A program made the position numbers and the translations under genes. Of a stretch of DNA of 64,000 nucleotides, positions 45,533 to 56,667 are shown one piece after another. Position 1 is the stretch's first letter; each line of letters begins with the position of its first letter. The stretch spans positions 54,328,944-54,392,943 of the forward strand of contig OX375877.1 in the NCBI GenBank assembly GCA_947359465.1. The letters are read 5' to 3'. The notes under the pieces were generated by a model. It searched no databases, was not told the DNA's origin, and was given only the letters and a program-made list of their open reading frames with translations. The DNA is from Metellina segmentata (taxonomy: Eukaryota > Arthropoda > Arachnida > Araneae > Tetragnathidae).

Positions 45533-45559
45533 GTCTAAAGTATAGACAAAAAGCAAACA

Positions 45560-47123
45560 TAACCAATTACCATTTTTAAAAAAATAGTAAATCGATTCGA
45601 CAGCGTTGTTTTCTGAAAACTTTTAACGTACAATGGTGTTCGTACACTTACGAATTTAATGAAATACTGCTCAATCCATTAATAAAAACTAATATTTCAT
45701 ATAATGGGGATTTTTTTATTAATATCTATAACTTGTTATCTCTCTCAAAACTAAATGAAGTATCTCTCTACATTAAAAAAAAGTTACGGCCGCCGCCGCC
45801 GCTGTCGCAGGATTGAAAACTGTTTTGTTTAGCTTGATTCTTAGACGGTTTCCTGAGAAAGTACTGATCAGAAAAAAACGAAATTAACATAGTTTGTTCT
45901 TCATCGTTTTCCCTGGACAATTGTAAAGATTTTTTTCCGATGCGGCTTTAGTTTAGGGTTTATTAAGTGTCAGAAATTGAAAAAGCGAAATTTCTTCGGC
46001 GAGTGAGCAAAACAACAGCTTAAACGTCTGGAAATAGAGTTCACTTGGTTTTTTTTTCTTAATTTCTGCATCAATGTTCCTCCATTCTTCAATCATTACT
46101 GTTTTTAAGTTCGCTTTTCGTTTTAATGTCGTGTTTTTACGCTCTAACCTACAGTTCTCTCCAAAAGTATTCCATTGAGTTTAATTCTAAAGACACCAGA
46201 GACAAACGTTGAGAACCGTGTGCTTAGGATCGTTATCTTGATGTAAAAAAAAAAGTTGTTTCCGATACCTAAATTTTGGGCTGATAATTTTAAATTGACT
46301 TTTAAAATATTTAAATAAAAACATCAATACCATATTACCTAGTCCTGGTGCTTACATGCTCCCACACAAGGACACCTTCACCTCCCTGATTTACTGTTCC
46401 AACTAAGTTCTTGGGATTAAGTTCATTATTTTTTCTTCTCCTTACAATTATACGCCCATCGGAACCCAAAATGCTAAATTTACTTTCATCTGCGAATAAG
46501 ACATGATTCCAATACGTTTCTTATCATTGATTTTGCGAAGAAAAGCCTAAACTTTCTATTTTTCGCACTTACAAAAAAATTTTCTTTGGTCGGAACGCCC
46601 ATTTAATCCGGCAGATCTGAGCACTCGTCGAACTGTTTCAGTCACATAGTGCAGCGTAGAATGGGACAAATTTACTAATTTATATTTATTCCGAACTGAT
46701 TTATCACTACTATGATGAAAAATAAACAATTTTCGACTGGTGTTTGTTGTTTCCTTCCGACTACGAGCAGCCATTTTTAAATAATAAATAGAATATTACG
46801 AAGTAAACAAGCAAAGATCAAACGATATTTAAAATGTCACCACAATGCAAAAAAAAAGCTATAGATGATAATTTTATTTGCGAATTTATCTGAAAATATT
46901 TCGTTGTACGATCACTTTATAACGTGTTCTTCCTACACGTCCTTGGATTTTCATTTTTATAAAAATAAAATGAGTCAATATCTTTTTTTAATGTTAGGTT
47001 TTATTCAGAATCACATGGAAAGGACATGGTAAAATTTTGGACTTAATATTCGAATTCGATTCCTGGCTTACAGCGCTTTTTCTACAAATTTTTAAAGTGT
47101 ACTAATACTTTTAGGAGCCACTG
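45560..47123 (-). mobile_element. Decayed Tc1-like element (second Tc1 family)
   Basis: The right terminus GTACTAATACTTTTAGGAGC then CACTG abuts TA at 47124-47125. On the left a degraded counterpart, GGTGTTCGTACACTTACGA, lies around 45634-45652. The - strand start codon at 46772 begins MAARSRKETTNTSRKLFIFH. After an internal deletion, ETVRRVLRSAGLNGR follows, then, in changed frames, the blocks for SILGSDGRIIVRRRK and NPRNLVGTVNQGGEGVLVWE. Catalytic continuity is lost through stops and deletions. Confidence 0.78.
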
Positions 47124-47129
47124 TATATA

Positions 47130-48120
47130 AATTGCTTAAATGTAACTTTTATAAAACAAACCACCTTGGCCGCCTGTTATTATGATAAAAAAAATTTTAA
47201 CACTTCAAAAAGTCCTAGTGTTCAGAATTTTTCAACATTAATATTTTTTTAATGTAACGGCAAAATTGCACTTAAAATCTGCTTTCTTCTGTCTTAACTG
47301 CCATTTTAAATCGAATACTCTGCGGTGGTGTTGCTTGCAAAAGGAAAAACAATTTCTTAAAAAAATATAACGTAATTAATTTACAACAGAAACAGCGAAA
47401 TATAACTAAAGTAAATATGACTGGAAAAAAAATTGTTCTTTAGATATTTTTTTACAATGGCGGACAGATATCGCACCCCGGCAAGAAAGTGACGCAACGC
47501 AAAATGGCAGAATTTGAGAATCGTCAACTTAAAGGATACTATAAAACTTGTATTGAAATAGTATAAGCTTCTTTTAAATTTTAGGTAAGTATTTATGGTG
47601 GTAACTTCTATTATATTCTATAGAATAGTAATATAACACGCTGGGGCACCTCGTACATATTTTTCAATAACAGCCACTACTTGGCCGGAAGTGATGGCCA
47701 CTTGCGAAGGAGCACCCAGTGGGAGAACCATCATTGCTTTTAACAAAGGACAGCACAATTTACATCATGCCCTGAGCCCGGATTCGAATCAGGAACCTTC
47801 CGATAGCAGAGGCCAACACCTTAACCATAGACCGATTGGTCGGCTGTTCTTGAGATATTAATTCGTTTTTTTTTTTTTTTTTAATCTCTTGATCTAGCGT
47901 AGTTATCGCAACTTGCAGCTAAAGCTTGGATAAAATTTATAAATAAGATATTAATTCCGACCGACAAAAAAGTCCGAAAATAGCAATTCATGTGGTCAAC
48001 GACCACGTGTTTTCCCGTTCGTTGTATAATATCGTCTGTCCCAAACATTCAGAAATCGTTTATATTTCGCAAAGAAAATATAAAGTATCAGAGTTCAAAT
48101 TCCAAACAATAATTCACCAT
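47130..48120 (+). repeat. Dispersed repeat family A, copy 3, split by a SINE
   Basis: Landmarks of family A are present on both sides of the insertion: AACATTAATATTTTTTTAATG and TGTTCTTTAGATATT on the left; GAGATATTAATTCG, TCGCAACTTGCAGCTAAA and TTTCGCAAAGAAAATATAAA on the right. Confidence 0.72.
47449..47844 (-). mobile_element. SINE with a different body, ~396 bp, and a 15-bp TSD
   Basis: The tRNA-like head is clear on the reverse strand (GGATTCGAATCAGGAAC and the GACCGATTGGTCGG end at ~47844), but the body does not match the 324-bp SINE. Flanking direct repeats TGTTCTTTAGATATT (47434-47448) and TGTTCTTGAGATATT (47845-47859) differ at one base. It shares only its promoter head with the common family. 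Confidence 0.82.
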
Positions 48121-48124
48121 TACG

Positions 48125-49190
48125 GATAAAACAATTCAAGTAATCTCAATGCTCAATATACATTCCAGATTCTTCTAAACTACCAGATTTGGTTGATTTA
48201 AGTATAGCTACTCAGATGTTTTTGCAGTAAACGTTGTAAATATGTAAGCAAAGAAACTTTGAATAGTGTAATCACTAAACAAAGATATGATGTACAGAAT
48301 AGTAGACAATGTATTAAAATACATGGAATAAAGTCTGTGATACTTGTACAAATGCACAAACATAATGTCACACATAAAACGGGAGGCGAACAGATAGACA
48401 TACTCAACCAAGTTCTGTTAATAAATGATTGTTAAGTGCTCACAGTATGCAAAGCTTCATGAAAATATATCCAACCGTTTGGACGTAGTATGGGTACACA
48501 TAACAGACAGATGGACAGACATACACCACACGAGCAAGAGACCAGATTTTGCATGAGAAGGGCCCAAAACGGATAAATAACTTGAAATGGGTCGAAAATA
48601 TTCAATGTACAAATACTTCATTTTAATTTATTCAGATTCCATCCCACATCACTTATGCGTTGCTTGTTTTTACTTTGTGTATTTTTACTTGTGTTACTCT
48701 TTTTCAAAAACAAACGTTTACATTTCGTGCTTTTTCTCGAACTCTTAAATATTTCCCAGCGATGATATCCGCAAGATACGATAGAAAGTACAATGCTGCT
48801 ACGGCTTTTACCCCATAGGTTTCGAAAACGAGATACCACCTATGATCAGGTCACTTTTATGATAAATAAACTCAGAAGTCTTCTATTGTGTCTTCACAGG
48901 AATCATAAAAATGTATAGTTGATAAGCTCTGGATTTATTAATTTCGGTTCATTAAAAATTCATGCATTTTATTTAACAAAAAACTCTTGAAGGTTTTGAC
49001 GATGGAACTCATAACACCTCACATTCTATCGAGCGAAGCGAACGCGGTTCCTTCGCAAAAGCAAATAGAATGAAGAGACAATTTTGGAAAAGTGGTAGAT
49101 AGGGGGTTTGGATAGAAGCTTCATAGTTCTAGATATTATTTATAAATTTTTGATTCAATGTCTTGGATTTAGAAGAGCAAAGTAAAAAAA
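48125..49190. other. No recognised gene; fragments of old repeats
   Basis: A segment at about 48425-48640 with ACAGACAGATGGACAGACAT and GGTCGAAAATATTCAATGTA resembles 18200-18290. A TCGAGCGAAGCGAACGCGG patch at about 49026 resembles the hairpin-rich family F. Confidence 0.45.
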
Positions 49191-49194
49191 AAAA

Positions 49195-50090
49195 AGCAGC
49201 GCGCACCAGTGTGAAGAAGCTGAGGATACTGTCGAGAAACACTATTTCCCACTGTAGCATTTAGACAGAGAAGAGAACGGGTTCCACAAACTATAGAGAC
49301 ATCGAATGAATGATCTTATAACCCACAAATAAACCTTATAAGTTAGATGAAATGAAACTGCTTACAACACTCTTGAATTTAATCATTGAAAAAACTCTAT
49401 TGAATAATGTGCAAATGCTTCCTGCAGGTCCTGATGCGTCAGGTTGAATAAATTAGAATAAATTATTAAAAATAAACAATGTGGAGAAAGCTGTGGGTAC
49501 TGGTGAATATACCATCTTCCACTGCAGAGTTTGAACAGAGCAAAGAACAAGATTCTCCAAAATACAGAGACATGGAAGAATGACCTCATGCGCCTATACC
49601 TCAAATAAACCTATCAGCTATGTAAAATATCAGAAGAGAAGCAGTCTTTTACCGAGGGAATCAGATTAGTTGCAATAATTCGAACATTTAATCTCGTAAA
49701 AAACAGTTGTAAATAATGTACAAATGCTTCCTGCAGGTTCACGGATAGGTCAGGTTAGATAAATGAAAATAAAATATTAAGAATAAAACAATGTGGAGAA
49801 AGCTGTACTGTCGAATATAAAATCTTCCATCGTTTGAGCAGAGCAGATAATGAAATTCCCCAAACAACAGAGATATCTATGAATGCTCTCATACGTTATA
49901 AAGAAACCAGATCAGCCACAGAGAACATCAAACACAGTCTTCTACAGATGGAATCAGAATGATTACAAGTAACTCTTACATTTCATCGTGGAATAACATA
50001 GCTGCAGAAAATGGTGTGCAAATGCTTCCTGCAGGTCCTCGGGTGTGTCAGGTTAAATAAATGAGACTAAAATATTAAAAATAAACAATT
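49195..50090 (+). repeat. Three-copy degenerate tandem repeat, ~300-bp period
   Basis: The block CAAATGCTTCCTGCAGGTCC begins at 49412, 49721 (ending GGTTC) and 50019, giving periods of 309 and 298 bp. It is followed each time by a GTCAGGTT...AATAAAT...AATATTAAAAATAAA segment. Other collinear blocks are AATGTGGAGAAAGCTGT and TCTTCCACTGCAGAGTTTGA. The conserved block is more similar between copies than the rest of the unit. No long frame is shared. Confidence 0.85.
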
Positions 50091-50099
50091 GAGCAACTA

Positions 50100-51990
50100 A
50101 TTTCTGAAAACAATTGCACTTAAAGTGAATAATTGATCAATCTCATTAAATAAAAGTATGAATTTTAAAATTTCTAACGTAACCGGGAAAAAAGAGAAAC
50201 TTGGAATCGTTTGCTACAACTCACCTTTAAAAGCAGCTGATGGAACTAAACAGCAAAACACTCGGGGTTCTTTTGAACTGAACTGCTTAAGGATTAAGTA
50301 CCGCAGGAGTTTGACCTACGGAGTTTTTATCGTGTACCTAAACAGTGGGGTTTCGTCGAGCATCGAGGGAGGGCTTTGATTGAAAACCACCGTCGACTTC
50401 AAAAGCTTTTCGATGCACACAATAAATCAGATTTCAAACAACTGTATTTTTCCCCCTCGCTATCGAGAAATAATAAAGAATTTGGATTCTCGGACTGTTT
50501 TATCTGTTGAAATGTGCTTGTTGTATCGCTTTCATTTTGCTTAAAATAGGATGCATTACTGTGATATAAAGAACTTGTCAAGAAAACACGTTTGTGTCTG
50601 CATTGTATTTCTGATGCACTTGGAGAAGGAACTACCCTGTATACTATTCACAAACTACAATTTCTTTTTATATTTTCTAGCATAAAACATTTCTATAAAA
50701 AACGGCCTTCAAATGTTACAATTCAAAACATGTTATTGCAAAAATCTAATAATCCACAAAATAAAGGATAGTGGAAGTCAAAAAATAAATATTTATTTAC
50801 ACTTGAATTTATTATTTTTTCAGTCAAAAAAGTCCAAATAGTTTTAATACTAAAATAATTATTGCAACAATGTGTTTACTAAAAGAGGTACGTATTATTT
50901 GTACCTAGTGACGTTTAAATTTTTGAAGTGTAACAGGGGATTTTAATATTCTCTCATGCAACATATATAGTACGTTTGAAACTATTACATCCTTTCCTCA
51001 TCATTTAGCAGTTATCAAAGATTTTTCAAATTATTATTTTTTTTATCGATTTGATTTATTATAATTTAAACTATAAAATTGTAAATCTTTGTTTCACATT
51101 ATAGCGTGTCTCGAAAACTCATTTTTCATTACAACCCAAGAGAGCTTGACAAATTTAAGTATAATTACTTAGCTTCCTTCTGTGACAAACTCGCTATCTG
51201 AGATATAATTCCAAAAATATTAAATCTTGATACTTAAATTATCTGCAATTCAAATCTGTATGAATTTCCAATACGGGAAAAAGTTTTTGGACAAATTATT
51301 ACATTAAAGTAACAACGCATTTTTATTTTAAATATTTCTCCAAGATGTTTAGATACATAAATCGGGATATAAAAAGATGTAAGATGTGTTAAGATACATA
51401 AATCCTGCATATTCTAGAAAATATAGTGGTTATCTGGAGTTCTTAAACTTCTAATTAAGGTTTATTTAACGTTTAAATAAAACACTAGGAAACATAATAT
51501 TTTCTCATATTACTATAGCACACCATACAGAGTATTAATATGTCGAATTTTAAGCAAAATTTAAAAAATTAGATTGGCAACAGATAGAAACATTAATGTA
51601 TAAATCTTTTTTTTTTTCACCTCCAGATATATAAAATCTGAAACTAGTTTCAACTAATGTCCTGTATTATTCCACATTTTAAGTGTTCAATAACGATACA
51701 AATTTAAAAAATAATCATAATATTTATAAACACGTGTATACTGAAGACAGATAGAAATTGGAGATAAGGAAATTGGGATAAACGTGTGAATTTAATTTTG
51801 TTTTAAATATTTGTATTATTCATGTTCTTTTCTGTAATCGCACCCGATATTTCATGTTCTTAATCTTATAAAAATTCACGCAATGTCATCTATCGTTCAT
51901 TTACTATAATAAGTAGCAACTAGAATAGAAGATAAGCTGTTCTTGTAAAATATAACACTCACAGAATGGACGTAGTCTGTGTAATACCTC
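50100..51990. other. No recognised feature
   Basis: A 73-codon + strand frame at 50158-50379 shows no recognisable motif and no clear splice sites, so it is not called. The rest is AT-rich. Confidence 0.4.
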
Positions 51991-52007
51991 GTAGATTTTT
52001 TTAAATA

Positions 52008-52100
52008 CTAGGGGCTCCGTCCCCTGCTAGCCAACCCACAATGATTGCTACGCAATCTCATTTGGTTTGCTTCGCAAACCAACACTCCTTTTGCAAGTAA
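52008..52100 (+). repeat. Hairpin-rich dispersed repeat (family F)
   Basis: Three successive stems occur in about 70 bp: GGGG-CTCCGT-CCCC at 52012-52025, GATTGC-TAC-GCAATC at 52043-52057 and GGTTTGC-TTC-GCAAACC at 52064-52080. The last two are perfect. It is the counterpart of 19140-19236 in opposite orientation, and a fragment occurs at 58030-58047. Confidence 0.8.
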
Positions 52101-52542
52101 TTTCGCTTTTTTTTTTTACTTAAACACTTAATGCACCATAAACTAATAGCCGCATAAGTAAAAAAACCTTCTCCATCTTGTTCATGTACAAGTTTGAATA
52201 AAACATATTAATCTCGTAATTTTTTTATCTGTACTTTCTCGGAAAACCGTCTGAGGATGGAGCTAAAAAAGCGTGTTGAGTTTTTTGGAAGCATGACGTC
52301 ATGATCATCAGAAAATTACACATACGATTTGTCTTTTGTTTTCGAAAATCAAGTTGGTAGATTTTTAGTCTATCATTTTGATGAAAATTATATTTTATCT
52401 TTATCATTAAAAAGTAAATTTTGTTTGTTTGTTTATTTAAAAAAAATTTAATTTTAATAGTGTTTATTTCTGACATTAAAAATATCTCTGTAGATAAAAT
52501 ACTGGAATTCTTGAAATGGTTTTTTCTTGAAGTAAATTAACG

Positions 52543-52624
52543 TTATTTCATTTTTAAAATAGCTGTTATTTTATTTTTAAAATAGCTGTTATTTTATTTT
52601 TAAAATAGCTGTTATTTTATTTTA
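52543..52624. repeat. 23-bp minisatellite, 3.5 units
   Basis: The unit TTATTTTATTTTTAAAATAG then CTG is repeated at 52543, 52566, 52589 and partially 52612, with a single C variant in the first unit. Confidence 0.95.
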
Positions 52625-53640
52625 TGCACTCAAATTCTCTTTCAAAATATGCGACAATCTTTATAGCGAGGAACAAGATTTGATTATTTAATTTAATTTA
52701 TTTTATAAATAGTTACGGTACAACTTTTGTAATCATTCTTGTACTTAAATTAACCGAAATGTGGCACTTTTATTAGTTTACAGAAATAATTTTAAGTTTC
52801 ATATCCTAGTTATTAAAAATAACAAACTACTTTTTGCATTCATATAAACCTTTTCAAGTGTTTTTAAAGCGTTTTGTATAAAAACTTTCATTATCATATT
52901 CAGACCTCCCTCCAATATAAAATTTTGGCTACATTTTAAAGATCAGGATTTGTAAAATCGTGAAAAAACATTTAATACATATTGACATCAAAAATGAAAT
53001 ACACAGTTTGGTGAACGAATTCTTTTTATTTTTACTAGATTTCAGATAACTAAGAGATTTTGAATATACATTTGAAAGTAGAATACAAAATATTTGTTTC
53101 CGAAAATGTTTTTTAACAAAAAAATATATTTTCAGATAAATTTATAAAAATTAACTTAAATACTAACTTAACAATTACTTAAGATAACTATGTTCGTCTT
53201 CATAATTTTTACAGAACCGAAATGTTTGTTTCAAAATGATTATTATTACATAAATTATTATAACCTTCTATGATAAGTCCACAAAATTACACAATGCATT
53301 CTCTTGAACAAATAGTCCATAAATATTTTTTTTTCCCGAAAATACTTTGTCTTATACAATAAAAGCATTTTTGGAGCAACTTTTGAAAAACTACCTTAAT
53401 TACTTACCAACTAAACACGGTCACTTATTTACTACTAAACGATTCTTATATACGATTTCCATAACATTCATTATTATAACATATCCATCCATTGCATAAT
53501 ATATTATCTTGGTACAAAAATCCTTTTTTTTTTAATATGAAAAACTAACTATAAACTAACCATCATACATCGTTAAAATACTTTATCTTAATACAAAAAA
53601 TCCTTTTTTAGAGAAACTTATGTAAATCTAACTATTCAAA
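52625..53640. other. AT-rich 3' flank of the 505-codon gene
   Basis: No repeat or gene was recognised. On the - strand an ATTAAA (complement at about 53527) lies some 120 bases beyond the stop of the neighbouring gene and may be its polyadenylation signal. Confidence 0.4.
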
Positions 53641-53648
53641 CTAAACCA

Positions 53649-55166
53649 TCACTTATGAAATAAATTAAAGTTTTTAATTTTTAAAAGTTTCTTCCTGACT
53701 GTTTTCACCATATCCTTTATCTTCAATCTTTGTGTGTTTTTTTGTGTCTTACTCGTCAATAATAAGGTCAACCTCTGTTTGACGGACAGCTTGATTGTAC
53801 AACTGGCGACTTCGGTACCTCTAACGGCACCAACTGCAGCATAAAGTTTTTCGTTTTCATTGCCTTCATCAATAGATCTCAAATTCGGCTTATACTTCAT
53901 CTTGTTTTTCAAATGGGCCCAATGGAAACGGTGCTCGAAATAAAAGAGTGAATTATTCATAAAATAAGCTGGACCAGGAATAGGATTATCTGTCTGGGAG
54001 GACCAAATTTGTTTAAGCTTTATGAGTCCAGGCCTTTGCTCCTGAGCATATCTCATTGCAGGTGCAGAACGTTTTAGCTGCAACCTTTTTTCTTTTGTAA
54101 ATAGCCGGTGCTTTGCCTTTGATACCTCTGACGGATATTTGTTCAAACAACTTGAGACAGGACTTATCTCTGAAGTCTTACTCTCGCATGTTAAATTATC
54201 GTCTTTGACCTTGTAAATCAAATCTGGTTTCTTTACATCCTTCACTGAATCCCCAGTTGCACCTTCGTCGATTTCAAAAGTTAGAGGTCTTGCTCCAAAG
54301 TTTCCAGTCACTGTTTGAAATGATGTGGATGGATTCCTCTTACCTTCATCTGAATTTAATGATTCTGTAAAAGTATCTCCAAAAGCACTTCCAATCGTTG
54401 TTTTTACTGGATTTGCCTCCACAAGCACTTCTTTTACAGTTGGGTGTTTGTCTTCGAAATACTTAGTCACATTTTTGTATAATACTTTTGCAGTATCAAT
54501 ACCGTCGCCAAATTTTGACATTTTCTTTAATTCATTCGCAGCTATTACTTCCATCATTGCGCTGACAGCATTGGCTCCAGACGTTGAAAATAGGTCTTCT
54601 AAATTTCTTTCCTCAAATTGACACGATGGGCTTACAATATCGGTACTACGAGTATCATCCACTTTCGTTAAATCATCCACAAAATCCTCACTGTATTCAT
54701 CTACTTTTACTTTTGACAAATTTTCACTCTCAGTTTCAAACACGTTCTCAATACAATCACTTGTTTTCACTAAGGTTTTCAAATCCCCATAAGCGAATAT
54801 ATCAGTTTTTTCTTCAGCCGTTGTATTGGCGTTATTCACTGTTATGTTTGCCAAGTCTTCAAAATATTCTTCCTCTGACCAGGAAGGCTTTATTGTAGTC
54901 AAGTCCTCTTTATCTTCTTTCTTAATTTCACTTTCTGAATTCACTGTTTGGCATTTATTCACTTTTCCATCCTTAGTCTTTGTATTTATTTGCTCTTTAC
55001 TTTCATCTTTCTTAATTCTTTCCACTTTGTCGCTGTCTAAAGCCACAATCATTATAATATATACCATTAGCCATGCTATGTATATCGCATCGCCAATAAT
55101 AAGTCCGTACAGTCCCCAAAACCATGGGAACAAAAGAATCATCGCTAAAATTGAAGGTTTGTCCAT
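53649..55166 (-). CDS. Uncharacterised membrane-anchored acidic protein, 505 aa
   Basis: A single uninterrupted 505-codon frame stands out in DNA where random frames rarely exceed 100 codons. The ATG at 55166 has a favourable context (GTCAAAATGG), and a TATAATG sequence lies about 30 bases upstream. Residues 1-45 are strongly hydrophobic (MDKPSILAMILLFPWFWGLY, then a second hydrophobic run ending IIMIVAL), consistent with a membrane hairpin or one long anchor. Residues ~46-330 are rich in Glu, Asp, Lys, Ser and Thr and look disordered, with a short more ordered stretch around 200-250 (LFSTSGANAVSAMMEVIAAN). Residues ~350-505 are basic, with KAKHRLFTKEKRLQLKR and a Lys/Arg-rich tail (KTVRKKLLKIKNFNLFHK). 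I do not recognise a domain. It could be a lineage-specific single-exon gene. I see no internal stops, so I consider it expressed and real rather than chance, but it is not linked to any known family. Confidence 0.75.
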   Translation of the reverse strand: MDKPSILAMILLFPWFWGLYGLIIGDAIYIAWLMVYIIMIVALDSDKVERIKKDESKEQINTKTKDGKVNKCQTVNSESEIKKEDKEDLTTIKPSWSEEEYFEDLANITVNNANTTAEEKTDIFAYGDLKTLVKTSDCIENVFETESENLSKVKVDEYSEDFVDDLTKVDDTRSTDIVSPSCQFEERNLEDLFSTSGANAVSAMMEVIAANELKKMSKFGDGIDTAKVLYKNVTKYFEDKHPTVKEVLVEANPVKTTIGSAFGDTFTESLNSDEGKRNPSTSFQTVTGNFGARPLTFEIDEGATGDSVKDVKKPDLIYKVKDDNLTCESKTSEISPVSSCLNKYPSEVSKAKHRLFTKEKRLQLKRSAPAMRYAQEQRPGLIKLKQIWSSQTDNPIPGPAYFMNNSLFYFEHRFHWAHLKNKMKYKPNLRSIDEGNENEKLYAAVGAVRGTEVASCTIKLSVKQRLTLLLTSKTQKNTQRLKIKDMVKTVRKKLLKIKNFNLFHK

Positions 55167-55179
55167 TTTGACGAGTTAA

Positions 55180-55865
55180 CGATTCATTATATGCGCATAA
55201 ATTGGAAATTTCAAAAGTGTCAGAAATCTTTCAGAACAAAGTATTCTTATGCTTTCATATTGTTTCTTATTTTTTCTATAACAATATTCAAAAACCCTGT
55301 TGTAAATGCATTGTTTAACGATTTTATGTAACAACAAAACTTGAAAGTTTTCAACAATTCAAAAAAGTTTGATAAGTGTTGAAATTAAAATTGTGCTACC
55401 TATTTCTTCGCACTGAAGCATGGCTTTTTAGAATATAATACTTTGAACGAAAAAAATTGAAAACATTAAAAACAGAATTTATTCAGGAAAGTGAACCAAA
55501 AAACTGTAAATTGTACCTTGGATCACAGAATATCACTCCTATACATTATGTTGGTTTTTACCTAGGAATGTGTTGAACTCGATAATAAACACGTTGAAGA
55601 ATAGTAAAAATGTTATTAAAAATGAGAAAATTTTCAATTTAATGATAAATTAACTTTCTATTTTCATGATCAACTTTTTTATTTTCTATTCTATAGGAAA
55701 CTTTACATTACTTTTAAAATTCTTTTTAAAGAAAAACCAAACAGCAATACTCTCAGAAATGTCGCTTAACCCTCTGAGTATTGAGAAGTGGAGTAGTATT
55801 TTTACACCAAAACACAAAATGAAAAAAACCGCATCAATTGGTTGATTGTAACCTAAGAAATCTTT
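55180..55865. other. 5' flank of the 505-codon gene, no recognised repeat
   Basis: AT-rich intergenic DNA; no motifs beyond the TATA-like sequence close to the start codon could be supported. Confidence 0.4.
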
Positions 55866-55867
55866 AA

Positions 55868-56660
55868 TATTATAAAAGGAAGTGTTTGTCTGTCTGTTTG
55901 TTTTCCGTTACCAAAGTCCTGACGAATCTATGGCACTTACAATAATGGGATTTGGCACACAGGTAGTCCACATTTTTGCCATTTTAGGGTCACGGCGAAT
56001 TTTAAAATTCAATCTAGAACATTTTAAAATGAATTTAAAAGTTTTTTCACCGTTCTTCCCTCTTCCGCGGAATGAAGGAACATCAAAATTTAAACTTTTC
56101 GCCCTCTCGTCATCTTGACGTCAGCCTTTGGAACCATGCCATTAATTTTTTTTATATATCCCGTTTGGAATGGGAGAGAACAGATTGTTTGTTTTCAGTT
56201 TGCACGGAGGAATGATTTTCCAGCAGACGATAAAAAAGAAAGTTTTGACTACAGTTATGTAGTTCTTTTTTCTCTCTCCCAGACCGTTAAAGATAGAATA
56301 AAAATTTCAACGGATAAGAAATCTGTGGAAAAAAAACATATTAGATCGATACCTAAATATATGATTTTCTTTAAATAAATAAAATTTTTAAATTGAATAT
56401 CTTTTATATTTTTGCAAGAGAATGACGTCACGCTAACATTCGTGTTCCAAAAATAAACAGATTACATTTCCAGCCCTCCTACAATTTCAGCAAAAGAAAG
56501 CAAATAAAATAAAAATAAAAACATTTTATCTGGCATTATTCAATTCCTTTTGTAAAATCGGGATCGTTAAAGATTGATTGAAAATTTCAGCAGATTTGAA
56601 ATCAGCGGAAAATTTGACATCAGATAGAAACACCTTATATGTTTGATTTTCTTTCAAGAA
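55868..56660 (-). repeat. Dispersed repeat family C, copy 4 (inverted)
   Basis: In reverse orientation it begins ATTATAAAAGGAAGTGTTTG and runs through GCGAATTTTAAAATTCAATC and a GATTTGAAATC(A/C)GCGGAAAATTT block, matching 38705-39356. A + strand frame at 55882-56118 is repeat sequence, not a gene. Confidence 0.78.
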
Positions 56661-56667
56661 ATAATTT

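Noticed and set aside
3150..47842. tRNA-like sequences with perfect B boxes
   Set aside because: They are heads of SINEs joined to a repeated body; no complete cloverleaf with terminal stem and TSD-independent context was found, so no tRNA gene is called.
54325..55179. Several 98-117-codon + strand frames opposite the 505-codon gene
   Set aside because: They are antisense shadows of the long frame, with no motifs or independent start context.
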